A stretch of 64,000 nt of DNA. It comes from Desulfomicrobium sp. ZS1 (GTDB lineage: Bacteria > Desulfobacterota > Desulfovibrionia > Desulfovibrionales > Desulfomicrobiaceae). The first letter of the stretch is position 1, and each line of letters starts with the position of its first letter. The notes beneath the pieces are model-generated. The model saw only the letters and a program-made list of their open reading frames with translations, had not been told where the DNA came from and did not search any database. The stretch lies in NCBI RefSeq assembly GCF_024204645.1, contig NZ_CP100351.1, positions 2,294,001 to 2,358,000 on the forward strand. Reading direction: 5' to 3'. Positions 34,278 to 43,344 of this stretch are shown piece after piece. The translations under genes and the position numbers were made by a program.

Positions 34278-35948
34278 ATGGACACGCCATCCACGCCTTC
34301 AAATTTTTTGCGCGCCATCATCGAAGAAGACCTCAAGAACGGCAAGAACGACGGCCGGGTCTGCACCCGCTTTCCACCCGAGCCGAACGGATTCCTGCAC
34401 ATCGGCCACGCCAAGTCCATCTGCCTGAACTTCGGTCTGGCGCGCGATTACGGAGGACGCTGCCACCTGCGCTTCGACGACACCAACCCGGGCAAGGAAG
34501 ATCCGGTCTACGTGAACTCCATCAAAGAAGACGTGCATTGGCTGGGCTTTGACTGGGGTGAGCACCTCTACCATGCCTCGGACTACTTCGAGCCTCTTTA
34601 CGCCTTCGCGGTGGAGCTGATCACCAAGGGCAAGGCCTATGTCTGCTCACTCTCGGCCGAAGACATGCGCCTGTACCGAGGCACGCTGACGGAAGCCGGC
34701 AAGAACAGCCCCTACCGCGACCGCTCCGTGGAGGAAAACCTGGACCTCTTCACCCGCATGCGCGCCGGGGAATTTCCCGAGGGCACGCACATCCTGCGCG
34801 CCAAAATCGATATGGCCTCGCCGAACATGAACATGCGCGACCCGGCCCTGTATCGCATCCTGCATCAGGAGCACCAAAACACGGGAAATGCGTGGTGCAT
34901 CTACCCCATGTACGATTTCGCCCACGGCCTGTCCGATTCGCTGGAGCACATCACCCATTCCATCTGCACCCTTGAATTCGCGGACCACAAGCCCCTCTAC
35001 GACTGGATTCTGGACCAGCTCGACGTTCCCAGCCGGCCCAGGCAGTACGAGTTCAACCGCCTGAACATCAACTATACCGTGACCAGCAAACGCAAGCTCA
35101 AGAATCTGGTCGATAACGGCGTGGTCAACGGCTGGAACGACCCGCGCATGCCCACCATCTCCGGACTGCGCCGCCGCGGCTTTCCGCCCGTGGCCATCCG
35201 CGACTTCTGCGAACGCAGCGGAGTAAGCCGCTCGGACAGCTGCGTGGACATGGGCGTGCTGGAGAACTGCGTCCGCGAAAATCTGGACGCGGCCGCCCCC
35301 CGGGCCATGGCCGTGCTACGTCCGATAAAACTCATCATCGAGAACTATCCCGAGGACAAGGAAGAATTCTTCGAGCTGGCCAACCATCCCAAAAACCCGG
35401 AGATGGGCAGCCGCAAGGTCGGCTTTTCACGCGAGATCTTCATCGAAGCCGAGGATTTCATGGAAAATCCGCCCGGCAAGTATTTTCGTCTCTCGCCCGG
35501 CCGCGAAGTGCGCCTGCGCGGAGCCTATCTGGTAACCTGTCAGGATGTGCTGAAAAAATCCGACGGAACCATCAAGGCCGTAATCTGCACCTACGATCCT
35601 GAAAGCCGGGGCGGGGACGCCGCCGACGGCCGCAAAGTCAAGGGCACCCTGCACTGGGTCAGCGCACGGCACTGCGCACAGGCCGAAGTGCGCCTCTACG
35701 ACCGCCTCTTCACGGTGGAATCGCCGGGCAAGGAAGCTGACTTCCTGACCCAGATCAACGCATCCTCCCTGGAAGTCCTGACCGAATGCAAGGTAGAAAA
35801 ATCCCTGACCCAGGCCTCGGGCGAGGCCCGCTTCCAGTTCGAGCGGCAGGGCTTTTTCTGCGCGGACCGTTACGACCACGGACCGGACCGAGCGGTTTTC
35901 AACAGGACTGTCACGCTGCGCGATTCCTGGGCCAAGGTGACAAAATAG
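34278..35948 (+). CDS. glnS: Glutaminyl-tRNA synthetase
   Basis: 556 residues, close to E. coli GlnS (about 550). Class I signatures: [15 protein letters not shown] (HIGH loop) near residue 35, [12 protein letters not shown] and the second signature VTSKRKL in place of KMSKS. The C-terminal half forms the anticodon-binding beta barrel. It charges tRNA-Gln with glutamine. Many delta-proteobacterial relatives instead use GatCAB amidation, so this gene marks a lineage with the direct route. ATG has AAGGA seven bases upstream; a terminator follows. Confidence 0.95.
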   Translation: MDTPSTPSNFLRAIIEEDLKNGKNDGRVCTRFPPEPNGFLHIGHAKSICLNFGLARDYGGRCHLRFDDTNPGKEDPVYVNSIKEDVHWLGFDWGEHLYHASDYFEPLYAFAVELITKGKAYVCSLSAEDMRLYRGTLTEAGKNSPYRDRSVEENLDLFTRMRAGEFPEGTHILRAKIDMASPNMNMRDPALYRILHQEHQNTGNAWCIYPMYDFAHGLSDSLEHITHSICTLEFADHKPLYDWILDQLDVPSRPRQYEFNRLNINYTVTSKRKLKNLVDNGVVNGWNDPRMPTISGLRRRGFPPVAIRDFCERSGVSRSDSCVDMGVLENCVRENLDAAAPRAMAVLRPIKLIIENYPEDKEEFFELANHPKNPEMGSRKVGFSREIFIEAEDFMENPPGKYFRLSPGREVRLRGAYLVTCQDVLKKSDGTIKAVICTYDPESRGGDAADGRKVKGTLHWVSARHCAQAEVRLYDRLFTVESPGKEADFLTQINASSLEVLTECKVEKSLTQASGEARFQFERQGFFCADRYDHGPDRAVFNRTVTLRDSWAKVTK

Positions 35949-35961
35949 GCTGACAATGGAC

Positions 35962-35996
35962 AGGGCCGAACGGAGCTAACCGGGTCGGCCCTTTCT
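35962..35996 (+). terminator. Terminator of glnS
   Basis: Perfect 8-bp stem agggccga / tcggccct (35962-35969, 35985-35992) followed by a pyrimidine-rich, T-containing tail. Confidence 0.7.
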
Positions 35997-36027
35997 TCCT
36001 TTGTCCGCGAGGAGCGTGGGGCGGGTT

Positions 36028-36768
36028 ATGATTCTTTACTCTCAACCTGAGTTTTCGACGCCAGCGCCCTGCCCCTACCTGCCGAACAGGACGCTGGTTT
36101 ATTCCTTTTTTTTTGCCGACGGCTTAAATAACACCGAGCTTTCCTGGTTCCTGTCCCGAGGCTGGCGCAAGTTCGGCCATTATTTCTTTCGTCCGGCCTG
36201 CCCGGATTGCCGGGCCTGCACCCCTCTGCGCGTGCCCGTACGACGCTTCCTACCCAGCCGCGGCCAGAAGCGCGTGCTGCGCCGCTGCAGCCATCTGCGT
36301 GTCAGTTTCGGCCCGATTCGCTACGAAAAAGAACTTTTTGACCTATATCATACACATTCCAGGGTGCGTTTCGGACAAGAAAGCAGCTTCGATGAATTCA
36401 TCGCCAACCTGCACTCTTCGCCCTGCCCGAACCTGCTTGCCCGCTACGAGGAAAACGGACGCCTGCTGGGGGCCGGATATCTTGACGTTGGCAGCGATGG
36501 CCTGAGTTCTGTCTACTTCGTCTTCGATCCCGCGGCGTCGCCTTTGAGTCCCGGCATCTTCAGCGTACTGCGCGAGATCGAAGAGACGAAAAAAAGAGGG
36601 CTTTCCCACTACTACCTGGGTTATGTAGTGCCGGGATGCGAGCGCATGGCCTACAAGTCCGGATTCAATCCGCACCAGTTGCTTAACTGGGAAGACGGGC
36701 TCTGGCGCGAGGACGGCAAAGAGCCGGAATCGCCGACTCCGGGCATTCTGCATCCATTCTCGGGGTAG
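36028..36768 (+). CDS. bpt: Aspartate/glutamate leucyl- or arginyl-transferase (Bpt/Ate type)
   Basis: 246 residues. Characteristic elements are the N-terminal PCPYLPNRTLVYSFFFAD, the cysteine cluster [17 protein letters not shown], the RRCSHLRVSFGP region and the C-terminal Ate domain with YFVFDP, GYVVPGCERMAYKSGFNPHQLL. These enzymes transfer an amino acid from aminoacyl-tRNA to the N-terminus of proteins with acidic ends, marking them for degradation by ClpSAP (N-degron pathway). Bacterial members of this size are usually leucyltransferases (bpt). Start ATG 36028 is preferred over a TTG at 36001. Confidence 0.87.
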   Translation: MILYSQPEFSTPAPCPYLPNRTLVYSFFFADGLNNTELSWFLSRGWRKFGHYFFRPACPDCRACTPLRVPVRRFLPSRGQKRVLRRCSHLRVSFGPIRYEKELFDLYHTHSRVRFGQESSFDEFIANLHSSPCPNLLARYEENGRLLGAGYLDVGSDGLSSVYFVFDPAASPLSPGIFSVLREIEETKKRGLSHYYLGYVVPGCERMAYKSGFNPHQLLNWEDGLWREDGKEPESPTPGILHPFSG

Positions 36769-36825
36769 ACAGGTCCGAATTAGGGATTAAAATCTCATCG
36801 TAATTTTGCGAAACAAGGAGCCGCC

Positions 36826-38010
36826 ATGGAAAACAGAACCGTTTATTTTGATAATAATGCCACCACCCCCCTGCATCCGGGCGTGAAAGAAGCCCTGATC
36901 GAGGGTCTTGAAATATTTGGGAACCCTTCCAGCATGCACGGCTTTGGCCGCGAGGCGCGGGAAAAAATCGAGGAAGCGCGGGAAAAAGTTGCGTCTTTCA
37001 TTGGTGCCGACTCTGACGAAATCCTTTTTGTCGGCAGCGGCTCCGAGGCCAATAATACCGTGCTGTCCCTGCTGCATTGCGACAGCACTCGCTGCTCGTG
37101 CGCCTTGAGCGGCCGCAGCGGCCTTGTGACCACGGTCATCGAGCACCCCTGCGTGCTGAACACCGCCCAGGATCTGGGACGCAAAAGTCACGCAATAACC
37201 TACTTGCCCGTAGACAAATACGGCCGCATCGACCTCGAAGAACTGCGCCGGGCCGTAACGGACAAGGTCGGCATGGTTTCCATCATGATGGCCAACAACG
37301 AGATCGGCACCATCCAGGACATCAAGGCTGCGGCGCGCATCGCCCATGAAGGCGGAGCCCTCTTTCACACCGACGCGGTGCAGGCAGTAGGCAAGATCCC
37401 CGTGAACGTGCGTGACCTGGACATCGATTTTCTGACCATTTCCGCGCACAAGCTTTACGGACCCAAGGGCATCGGAGCCCTGTACGTCAAAAAGGGCGCG
37501 CCGTACTGCCCCCTCATCCTGGGGGGCCACCAGGAAGGCGGCCGCCGCGCGGGCACGGAAAATTCCCTGGGCATCATCGGCATGGGCAAGGCGGTTGAGC
37601 TGCGCGGCCTGGAGATGGAAGCAGAGGAAAAACGACTGCTCGAACTCAAGAACATTTTAAAGGACGGCATCGCCAAAGCCATTCCCGACACCCTCTTCAT
37701 GGGCCACCCCGAGCACTGCCTCCCGGGCACGCTGAGCGTCTCCTTTGCCGGGGCCGAGGGAGAAGCCATCCTGCTGTACCTCGACCTGGCCGGAATCGCC
37801 GTATCCACGGGCTCGGCCTGCGCATCGGGCTCGCTTGACCCGTCCCATGTCATCATGGCCACCGGCGTGCCGGTGGAGAACGCTCACGGCTCCGTGCGCA
37901 TCAGCCTGGGCCGGGAGAACACCCTGGAAGACGTGCACTACATGCTCCACCACCTTCCTCCCATCATCGACCGCATCAGGACCATGTCCAGTGCGTACAG
38001 GAGAAAATAA
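36826..38010 (+). CDS. nifS: Cysteine desulfurase NifS
   Basis: 394 residues. Opening YFDNNATTPLHPGV, PLP-binding lysine in ISAHKLYGPKG, histidine in VIEHPCVL and the catalytic cysteine loop STGSACASGS all intact. It takes sulfur from cysteine as a persulfide for Fe-S cluster building, and the NifU scaffold gene starts two bases after the stop. ATG follows caaggag. The pair is the nif-type Fe-S assembly machine, widespread in anaerobes as the only system, so it need not imply nitrogen fixation. Confidence 0.95.
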   Translation: MENRTVYFDNNATTPLHPGVKEALIEGLEIFGNPSSMHGFGREAREKIEEAREKVASFIGADSDEILFVGSGSEANNTVLSLLHCDSTRCSCALSGRSGLVTTVIEHPCVLNTAQDLGRKSHAITYLPVDKYGRIDLEELRRAVTDKVGMVSIMMANNEIGTIQDIKAAARIAHEGGALFHTDAVQAVGKIPVNVRDLDIDFLTISAHKLYGPKGIGALYVKKGAPYCPLILGGHQEGGRRAGTENSLGIIGMGKAVELRGLEMEAEEKRLLELKNILKDGIAKAIPDTLFMGHPEHCLPGTLSVSFAGAEGEAILLYLDLAGIAVSTGSACASGSLDPSHVIMATGVPVENAHGSVRISLGRENTLEDVHYMLHHLPPIIDRIRTMSSAYRRK

Positions 38011-38011
38011 C

Positions 38012-38614
38012 ATGGCAAAATGGACCTATTCGGACAAGGTGAAGGACCACTTCATGAACCCGCGCAACATCCTGCGCGAAGACAACGAGGCGGACTTCCA
38101 CGGCATTGGACAGACGGGCAACATCAAGTGCGGCGACGAGATGATCGTCTACATAAAGGTCGACCCGGACATGCTGACCATCACCGACTGCAAATGGCGT
38201 ACGTACGGCTGCGCCAGCGCCATCGCCAGCACCTCCATCCTCTCCGAGATGGTCATCGGCATGACCCTGGACCAGGCCTATGCCATCACCGCCAAGGACA
38301 TCCTAAAAGAGCTGGACGGCCTGCCCGACAACAAGGTGCACTGCTCGGTGCTTGGCGACAAGGCGCTGCGGGCGGCCATCGACGACTATTACCGCAAGAA
38401 CGGCATGGAAGACCGCGTCAAAACCAAGGGCGCGAAAATCGTCTGTCAATGCATGCAGGTCACGGACGAGGATATCGAACACGCGGTGCTCGACGGGGCC
38501 AGAAGCTTTCTCGAACTGCAGGAGATGACCAAGATCGGCACGGACTGCGGCGAATGCAAGGAAGAGGCGCAGAACGTCATGACGGGCTATATCCAGAAGC
38601 ATTTCGGGCTGTAG
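38012..38614 (+). CDS. nifU: NifU-type iron-sulfur scaffold (IscU + BFD domains)
   Basis: 200 residues. IscU-like part (1-130): cysteines in GNIKCGDEMIV, YGCASAIASTS and VHCSVLGDKALRAAI, the three cluster ligands. C-terminal BFD-like [2Fe-2S] domain (145-200): CQCMQVTDEDIEHAV followed by GTDCGECK. The third domain (Nfu) of full-length Azotobacter NifU is absent, so this is a two-domain form. Starts two bases after nifS, with acaggagaaaa at the nifS end acting as its ribosome site. Supplies Fe-S clusters to apo-proteins such as those in this window (ferredoxin, radical SAM). Confidence 0.93.
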   Translation: MAKWTYSDKVKDHFMNPRNILREDNEADFHGIGQTGNIKCGDEMIVYIKVDPDMLTITDCKWRTYGCASAIASTSILSEMVIGMTLDQAYAITAKDILKELDGLPDNKVHCSVLGDKALRAAIDDYYRKNGMEDRVKTKGAKIVCQCMQVTDEDIEHAVLDGARSFLELQEMTKIGTDCGECKEEAQNVMTGYIQKHFGL

Positions 38615-38635
38615 ACGGCTCGGGGGAGGGTGATC

Positions 38636-39550
38636 ATGAAAATTCTGGCCTTCGGCGCAACCGGTTTCGTAGGCGCTCATCTTGTGCCTCATCTCCGAGA
38701 GCGCGGCCACGAGGTTACCGTGGTCGCCCGTTCTGGAAAGACGCGATTCTCCCCCAAGGTGCCTGTCGTAAAAGCCGACCCGGTCACGCCGGGGCCCTGG
38801 CAGGATCTGGTCGGCGACCACGACGCGGTGGTCAACCTGGCCGGCAGCCCGGTCATGACCCGCTGGAACACGGCCGGGAAGGAAGGCATCCTGCAATCCA
38901 GAATCCTGAGCACGCGGCACATTGTCGATGCGCTGGCCCACACCACGGGAAAGACCCTGCTCTGCGCCAACGCCATAGGCTTTTATGGCGACGGCGGGGA
39001 CAGCGTCTGTACCGAGGAAACCCCGCGCGGCAACGGTTTCCTGGCCGAGGTCTGCAAGGCCTGGCAGGCCGAGGCCCTGCATGCCCAGGAGTTTGGACAC
39101 CGGGTGGTCATCCCGCGCATCTCGGTCGTCCTTGGCCGTGGCGGCGCGCTGGCCAAGATGAAGACGCCCTTCTCCCTGGGACTCGGGGGCAGGATCGGCA
39201 ATGGGCGGCAGTGGTTCTCATGGATTCACATAGATGATCTGACCCGAATCATGAGCTTTTTGCTCGAAACGCCGGCAGCCTCTGGCCCGTTCAACGCCTG
39301 CGCTCCGGGCCCCGTCACCAATGCCCGCTTCACGCAGGCCTTGGCGCAGGCTCTGGGCCGCCCCGCCATCCTGCCGGTGCCGGCCTTTGCGCTGCGCCTG
39401 GTTCTGGGCGAAGCGGCCGGCATGCTCCTGGCCGGTCAGCGCTGCCACCCCGAGGCGTTGAAAAGCCTGGGCTTTGCATTCGCCTACCCGGACATCGACG
39501 CAGCCCTGGCCCATATCGTGCCCGCATTCAAGACCGCCCGCTCCGCCTGA
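38636..39550 (+). CDS. TIGR01777-family NAD(P)-binding sugar-epimerase-like protein
   Basis: 304 residues with Rossmann motif LAFGATGFVGAHL, the family signature VVNLAGSPVMTRWN, SRILSTRHIVDAL, ANAIGFYGDGGD and WIHIDDLTRIM. The C-terminal DUF1731-like helical part (QALAQALGRPAILPVPAFALRLVLGEAA) is present. Close to E. coli YfcH and the cell-division inhibitor-like SulA family of plants (not the SOS SulA). The enzyme activity is unknown. The ATG at 38636 has GGGGAGGG upstream; a GTG at 38630 is an alternative. Confidence 0.9.
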   Translation: MKILAFGATGFVGAHLVPHLRERGHEVTVVARSGKTRFSPKVPVVKADPVTPGPWQDLVGDHDAVVNLAGSPVMTRWNTAGKEGILQSRILSTRHIVDALAHTTGKTLLCANAIGFYGDGGDSVCTEETPRGNGFLAEVCKAWQAEALHAQEFGHRVVIPRISVVLGRGGALAKMKTPFSLGLGGRIGNGRQWFSWIHIDDLTRIMSFLLETPAASGPFNACAPGPVTNARFTQALAQALGRPAILPVPAFALRLVLGEAAGMLLAGQRCHPEALKSLGFAFAYPDIDAALAHIVPAFKTARSA

Positions 39551-39659
39551 TTTATTACAACTCACCACGCTTCTTGTTTTTTAGGCCTCCCTGGCTTAAC
39601 AAACAGGAAGCTTTTTCATTCCAGCTCCTTTTTCAAGACCGCAACCTCATGGAGACGCA

Positions 39660-40973
39660 ATGGGCAACGCGCCACGCCTCGATACTTCCGTCACAACCCT
39701 TGGCCCGTGCAAGGTCGACAATCCCTTGCCCTACTGCCACCATATCGACGACGATTCCAAGATGCCTCTCTATCTCTCCGGCGAAATCCTCGATGGCGCG
39801 ACATCAAACACCGTCTGTGAATTCGAGGAGGCTGGGCCAAGACAGAAAATCTATTTCGATCCGCCCAAGACCAAATGCGCCATTGTGACCTGCGGCGGCC
39901 TGTGTCCGGGCATCAACGACGTGATCAGGGCCATCGTCATGAGCGCCCATCACAACTATCACATTTCCGGAATCTATGGCATCCGCTACGGCCTGCAGGG
40001 CTTCATCCCCAAATACAAGCACGATGTCATGGAACTGACCCCGGACAGCGTCAGCGACATCCATGAATTCGGCGGCACGATCCTGTCCTCCTCGCGCGGG
40101 CCGCAAGCCCCGGAGGAGATCGTGGACGCGCTGGAGCGCATGAACATCTCGGTCCTGTTCATGATTGGCGGCGACGGCACCATGAAGGCCGCCAGTACGG
40201 TAACCAAAGAGGTGCTGCGGCGCGGGCTGAAGATCTCGATCATCGGCATCCCAAAAACCATCGACAACGACATCAACTTCGTGACCCGCTCGTTCGGCTT
40301 CGACACGGCCGTTGAAAAGGCCACCGAGGCCATCCGCTGCGCCCACATCGAGGCTTTGGGAGCACCCGCCGGCATCGGCATGGTCAAGCTCATGGGCCGC
40401 GAGTCGGGCTTCATCGCGGCCCAGGCGAGCCTGGCCTTGAAAGAGGTCAATTTCGTGCTGGTCCCCGAAGCGCCTTTTGAATTGCACGGTCCGGAAGGAT
40501 TTCTGGCCCAGCTCAAGGCCCGCCTGGAGCAGCGTCAGCACGCGGTCATCGTCGTGGCCGAGGGAGCTGGACAGGACCTGTGCCACATCGACAATCAGGT
40601 CGATCTCTCCGGCAATCCCATCCTGGGCGACATCTGCGACGTGCTGCGTTCGGAGATCAAGAAATTCTTCGCGGCCACGGATTTCCCCTACACCCTCAAG
40701 TACATCGACCCCAGCTACATCATCCGCTCCATCCCGGCCAACTCCAACGACCGCATCTACTGCGGCTTCCTGGGCCAGCACGCCGTGCACGCGGCCATGG
40801 CCGGCAAGACCGGGATGGTCGTCTCCAAGCTGCAGGAGCGCTACCTCTATCTGCCCCTGGAACTGGTCACAGCCAAGCGACGCAAGCTCAATATCCTCTC
40901 CAACTACTGGAGATCGGTCATGGAATCCACCGGACAACCCCAAGCCATGTTTAACTGCGCCAAACAGGCATAG
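39660..40973 (+). CDS. 6-phosphofructokinase, TP0108/PRK06830 type
   Basis: 437 residues. Group III-like PFK with long N-terminal extension, CGGLCPGINDVIRA (substrate loop), the donor-site GGDGTMKAAS, catalytic PKTIDNDINF and MGRESGFIA. The glycine after GGD (rather than Asp) points to ATP rather than pyrophosphate as phosphoryl donor; members of this subfamily have been described as either, so I leave it open. It makes fructose-1,6-bisphosphate. A GGAG site precedes ATG 39660. The 360-aa protein gene follows by six bases. Confidence 0.9.
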   Translation: MGNAPRLDTSVTTLGPCKVDNPLPYCHHIDDDSKMPLYLSGEILDGATSNTVCEFEEAGPRQKIYFDPPKTKCAIVTCGGLCPGINDVIRAIVMSAHHNYHISGIYGIRYGLQGFIPKYKHDVMELTPDSVSDIHEFGGTILSSSRGPQAPEEIVDALERMNISVLFMIGGDGTMKAASTVTKEVLRRGLKISIIGIPKTIDNDINFVTRSFGFDTAVEKATEAIRCAHIEALGAPAGIGMVKLMGRESGFIAAQASLALKEVNFVLVPEAPFELHGPEGFLAQLKARLEQRQHAVIVVAEGAGQDLCHIDNQVDLSGNPILGDICDVLRSEIKKFFAATDFPYTLKYIDPSYIIRSIPANSNDRIYCGFLGQHAVHAAMAGKTGMVVSKLQERYLYLPLELVTAKRRKLNILSNYWRSVMESTGQPQAMFNCAKQA

Positions 40974-40979
40974 AAGCTC

Positions 40980-42062
40980 ATGAAACGTATTCTCGCCATC
41001 GCTTTCATTCTGGCTCTGGCAGGCGGTTACTGGTTCATGCAGAACCGCGATCGCTTTTTTCCCAAACCGGTCGCCACGGAAGTGGCTCCGCAGCGCTGGC
41101 AGGTCGGCACAGGCCAGCCGGCTCCGGCCATTCCGAGCCTCCCCAACGCGACCATGGCCGAAACCGGGAGTAACGCCACTGCCGGCAACGCCACCGCAGA
41201 AGGCAACGGCACCCGGCCGGCCTTCCCGGCTGACGAAATCGTGCGCCATGATTTCGTGGAGGACCTGAGCGGCTATCTGGTCGGCCGCTACCTGCCGGGC
41301 GGGACCAAGAAAAATCCCGGACCCGAAGGACGGTTCGACCTCAACGTCAAGTCCGTGAACATCCGCTACGGAGTTGATTTCAATGGATTAAACGTCGATC
41401 CGGCCGACACTCTCGGAGCGCGCAAGGTCGTCTTCTCGCATGTGCTCAAGGAGCCGGTGCTTGATTTTCTGCACGCTGCATACACGCCGCTCTTTCTGGA
41501 CAGCCTGGAGCGGGCCCTGCAGTCGACCACCTATTCCCTGCCTTCCGGGCAGATGGCCGTCGTCAGCGAGGCGCAGCGCAAGGAGATGCTGACTCTTTTG
41601 GCCGCGCGGCTGAAGACGATCGGCAAGACCGTCGCTTCGCTGGCCAGAACAGACTCGATCCGGCTTTTGGTGACGAAATATCTCGAAGATATGGAGAATG
41701 TCAGTCAGGCGCACCTGGCGTTCTGGAATTTGCACGGGCAGGAGGCGTCCATCTCGGCCAAAAACGAGGCCAGCGCCCGCATCAAGACCACCATCCAGAC
41801 CCGCGAGATCTCGCGTCAGCGTCTCCTGCAGGCCATCGTCAGCGCTTCGAACCCGCAGGGCATGGACGCTTCGGAGTTGATCTATCTGGCGCAATGGGTC
41901 TATCGGCGCAGCCTGGAGGATCCGAATGGGATGGGGAGCCTGGCCAAGGCCGGAGAACTTCTGGTCAGGACAGCGGAGGCGGTGCACGAGCGTTCCCTCG
42001 AGCCCCAACCGGAGGTGGAACAGATGATTACGGACAACGGTACCCAAAGCGTAGGGCAATAA
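40980..42062 (+). CDS. Periplasmic anchored protein with N-X-T sequons, unknown function
   Basis: 360 residues: an N-terminal signal anchor (ILAIAFILALAGGYWFM), a Pro/Ala/Thr/Asn-rich linker (35-85), then a soluble, mostly helical domain (90-345) without recognised motif. In the linker four N-X-T sequons crowd into 25 residues (N56, N65, N70, N76); the last, EGNGT, fits the bacterial D/E-X-N-X-S/T glycosylation sequon. It starts six bases after the phosphofructokinase stop, so it is cotranscribed, but this says little about its role. Convergent with the next gene with no gap. Confidence 0.7.
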   Translation: MKRILAIAFILALAGGYWFMQNRDRFFPKPVATEVAPQRWQVGTGQPAPAIPSLPNATMAETGSNATAGNATAEGNGTRPAFPADEIVRHDFVEDLSGYLVGRYLPGGTKKNPGPEGRFDLNVKSVNIRYGVDFNGLNVDPADTLGARKVVFSHVLKEPVLDFLHAAYTPLFLDSLERALQSTTYSLPSGQMAVVSEAQRKEMLTLLAARLKTIGKTVASLARTDSIRLLVTKYLEDMENVSQAHLAFWNLHGQEASISAKNEASARIKTTIQTREISRQRLLQAIVSASNPQGMDASELIYLAQWVYRRSLEDPNGMGSLAKAGELLVRTAEAVHERSLEPQPEVEQMITDNGTQSVGQ

Positions 42063-42398
42063 TCAGGATAGGAAACTCTTGTCGAGGCGGCAGGACTGTA
42101 CCACTTCTCCGCCTGCCTCATGCAGAACGAACTCTATCTCGCCCCGGCGACCCAGCCGGGGCAAGCATTTTTCATTATTCCACAAAGTCATCCAGCCTGG
42201 TCCCCACTCTGAATAGGGAAAAGACAAAGTCCCGATGCGGTACAATTCGTCAACGCTCCAGCCCGCCGCTTCAAGCTCTGCACGATTCTCCCGAAACCAG
42301 GCCAGGGATATTGCGTAGGCCCGGGCCAACTCCTTGGAAATCTTCTCATTCTTCAACAATTCCCCGGTCGCCTCAAGCTCCTGTTCAAATGCGGACAT
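42063..42398 (-). CDS. Conserved hypothetical protein (111 aa)
   Basis: Soluble, helical first half (MSAFEQELEATGELLKNEK, then KELARAYAISLAWFRENRA) and tryptophan/glycine-rich middle (SEWGPGWMTLWNN). Ribosome site aggaag. Stop codon abuts the stop of the convergent upstream gene. No known domain. It lies 21 bases from the PilZ gene, in the same direction and downstream of it. Confidence 0.65.
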   Translation of the reverse strand: MSAFEQELEATGELLKNEKISKELARAYAISLAWFRENRAELEAAGWSVDELYRIGTLSFPYSEWGPGWMTLWNNEKCLPRLGRRGEIEFVLHEAGGEVVQSCRLDKSFLS

Positions 42399-42419
42399 GC
42401 TTCTTCCTGCTTGCGTTCA

Positions 42420-42749
42420 TCAATGACAGACAGGATGCATATACTGCACCCCAATCCCGAAACGGGTTTGTTCCGTATAGCCCAAATCCCTTGTCCAGCG
42501 CACCATTCCCTGAGAGCTCCTGTGCGCGGCCAGTCCCAAACCTTCCGGATGAACGTTCAGGAGTTGGACATAAATTCTGGTCCCGGTCTTGAGCGGAGCG
42601 CACGTTTCCATGCACAATCCGCCCTCTCCCATGTCCAGCAACCGGGCCTCTTTGTATTCCTCGCTGCCGAGCAGACTGTAGCGCACCCTGATCTCTTTTC
42701 GCTGCCGTTTGAATTCACGCCTGTTCGTCGTGTTTGTCGTGTTTGTCAT
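42420..42749 (-). CDS. PilZ-domain cyclic-di-GMP receptor
   Basis: 109 residues made of one PilZ domain. The RxxxR-type loop is RREFKRQRKEIRVRYSL and the second motif, usually (D/N)xSxxG, reads DMGEGGL. The Ser is replaced by Gly, so c-di-GMP binding is probable but weaker evidence than usual. Start at 42749 follows gggagggg. Cyclic-di-GMP would be lowered by HD-GYP proteins such as that at 15.6 kb. Preceded by 71 bases from the DUF523 gene on the same strand. Confidence 0.85.
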   Translation of the reverse strand: MTNTTNTTNRREFKRQRKEIRVRYSLLGSEEYKEARLLDMGEGGLCMETCAPLKTGTRIYVQLLNVHPEGLGLAAHRSSQGMVRWTRDLGYTEQTRFGIGVQYMHPVCH

Positions 42750-42820
42750 CTCCCCTCCCAGATCATGCGAATGAATCACCTTAACTTCTAATTCATCCGT
42801 GAAAAAAGAAAAGGGCGCGA

Positions 42821-43267
42821 TCAGCTCAGTTCATCCGGCACGAGCAGCAAAAACCCCTGCGCCCTCAGACTCTTCGTCAAGGCACCATCACCCTCGATGC
42901 GCGTGCCGGAAAAGGTGCCGTCGTAAATGATTCCCCGCCCGCAACTCGGTGAACGCGGTTGCAGCACGGCCGCCTGGGCTCCGGTCAGACCGGCCACGCG
43001 CAGAACCTGCTGGACCCCGCGCTCGAAGTCCGCGGTCAGGTCCGCCCCGTCTTTGGTCACGGCCCGGCCGTCAAGCAGTTCCACGGCCGAACGGGGGGTG
43101 GGCAGGCCGCCCAATTGCTCCGGACATACAGGGATCAGGACATGGTCCTGCGACAAGGCCATGACCCTCTCGTCCGTCTCGCACCGCCCGTCATAACGGC
43201 AATAGATTCCCAGCAGACAGGCGCTGACCAATATCGGCCCGCAGCCTTCCAAATCCGTTCTTGTCAT
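42821..43267 (-). CDS. DUF523-family protein
   Basis: 148 residues with the family marks ILVSACLLGIYCRYDGRC near the start, PVCPEQLGGLPTPR, and LQPRSPSCGRGIIYDG. DUF523 is a cysteine-rich, probably metal- or Fe-S-binding family of unknown function that is common in anaerobes; it contains the SxCLLG and PSCG pairs. Start is ATG 43267 (GGGGA five to seven bases upstream); ATG 43279 is an alternative with AGG spacing that is too close. Divergent from cobT. Confidence 0.85.
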   Translation of the reverse strand: MTRTDLEGCGPILVSACLLGIYCRYDGRCETDERVMALSQDHVLIPVCPEQLGGLPTPRSAVELLDGRAVTKDGADLTADFERGVQQVLRVAGLTGAQAAVLQPRSPSCGRGIIYDGTFSGTRIEGDGALTKSLRAQGFLLLVPDELS

Positions 43268-43344
43268 CGTTTTCCCCATCCTGTAGCCCTTTGAACGCGA
43301 CAATTCGCATTAAAATAACGTGAAATTCCGGAGGCTTCATAACC

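Noticed and set aside
43268-43344. Cobalamin riboswitch upstream of cobT
   Set aside because: Only 77 bases separate cobT from the divergent gene; there is no room for the roughly 200-base element and no B12-box sequence.
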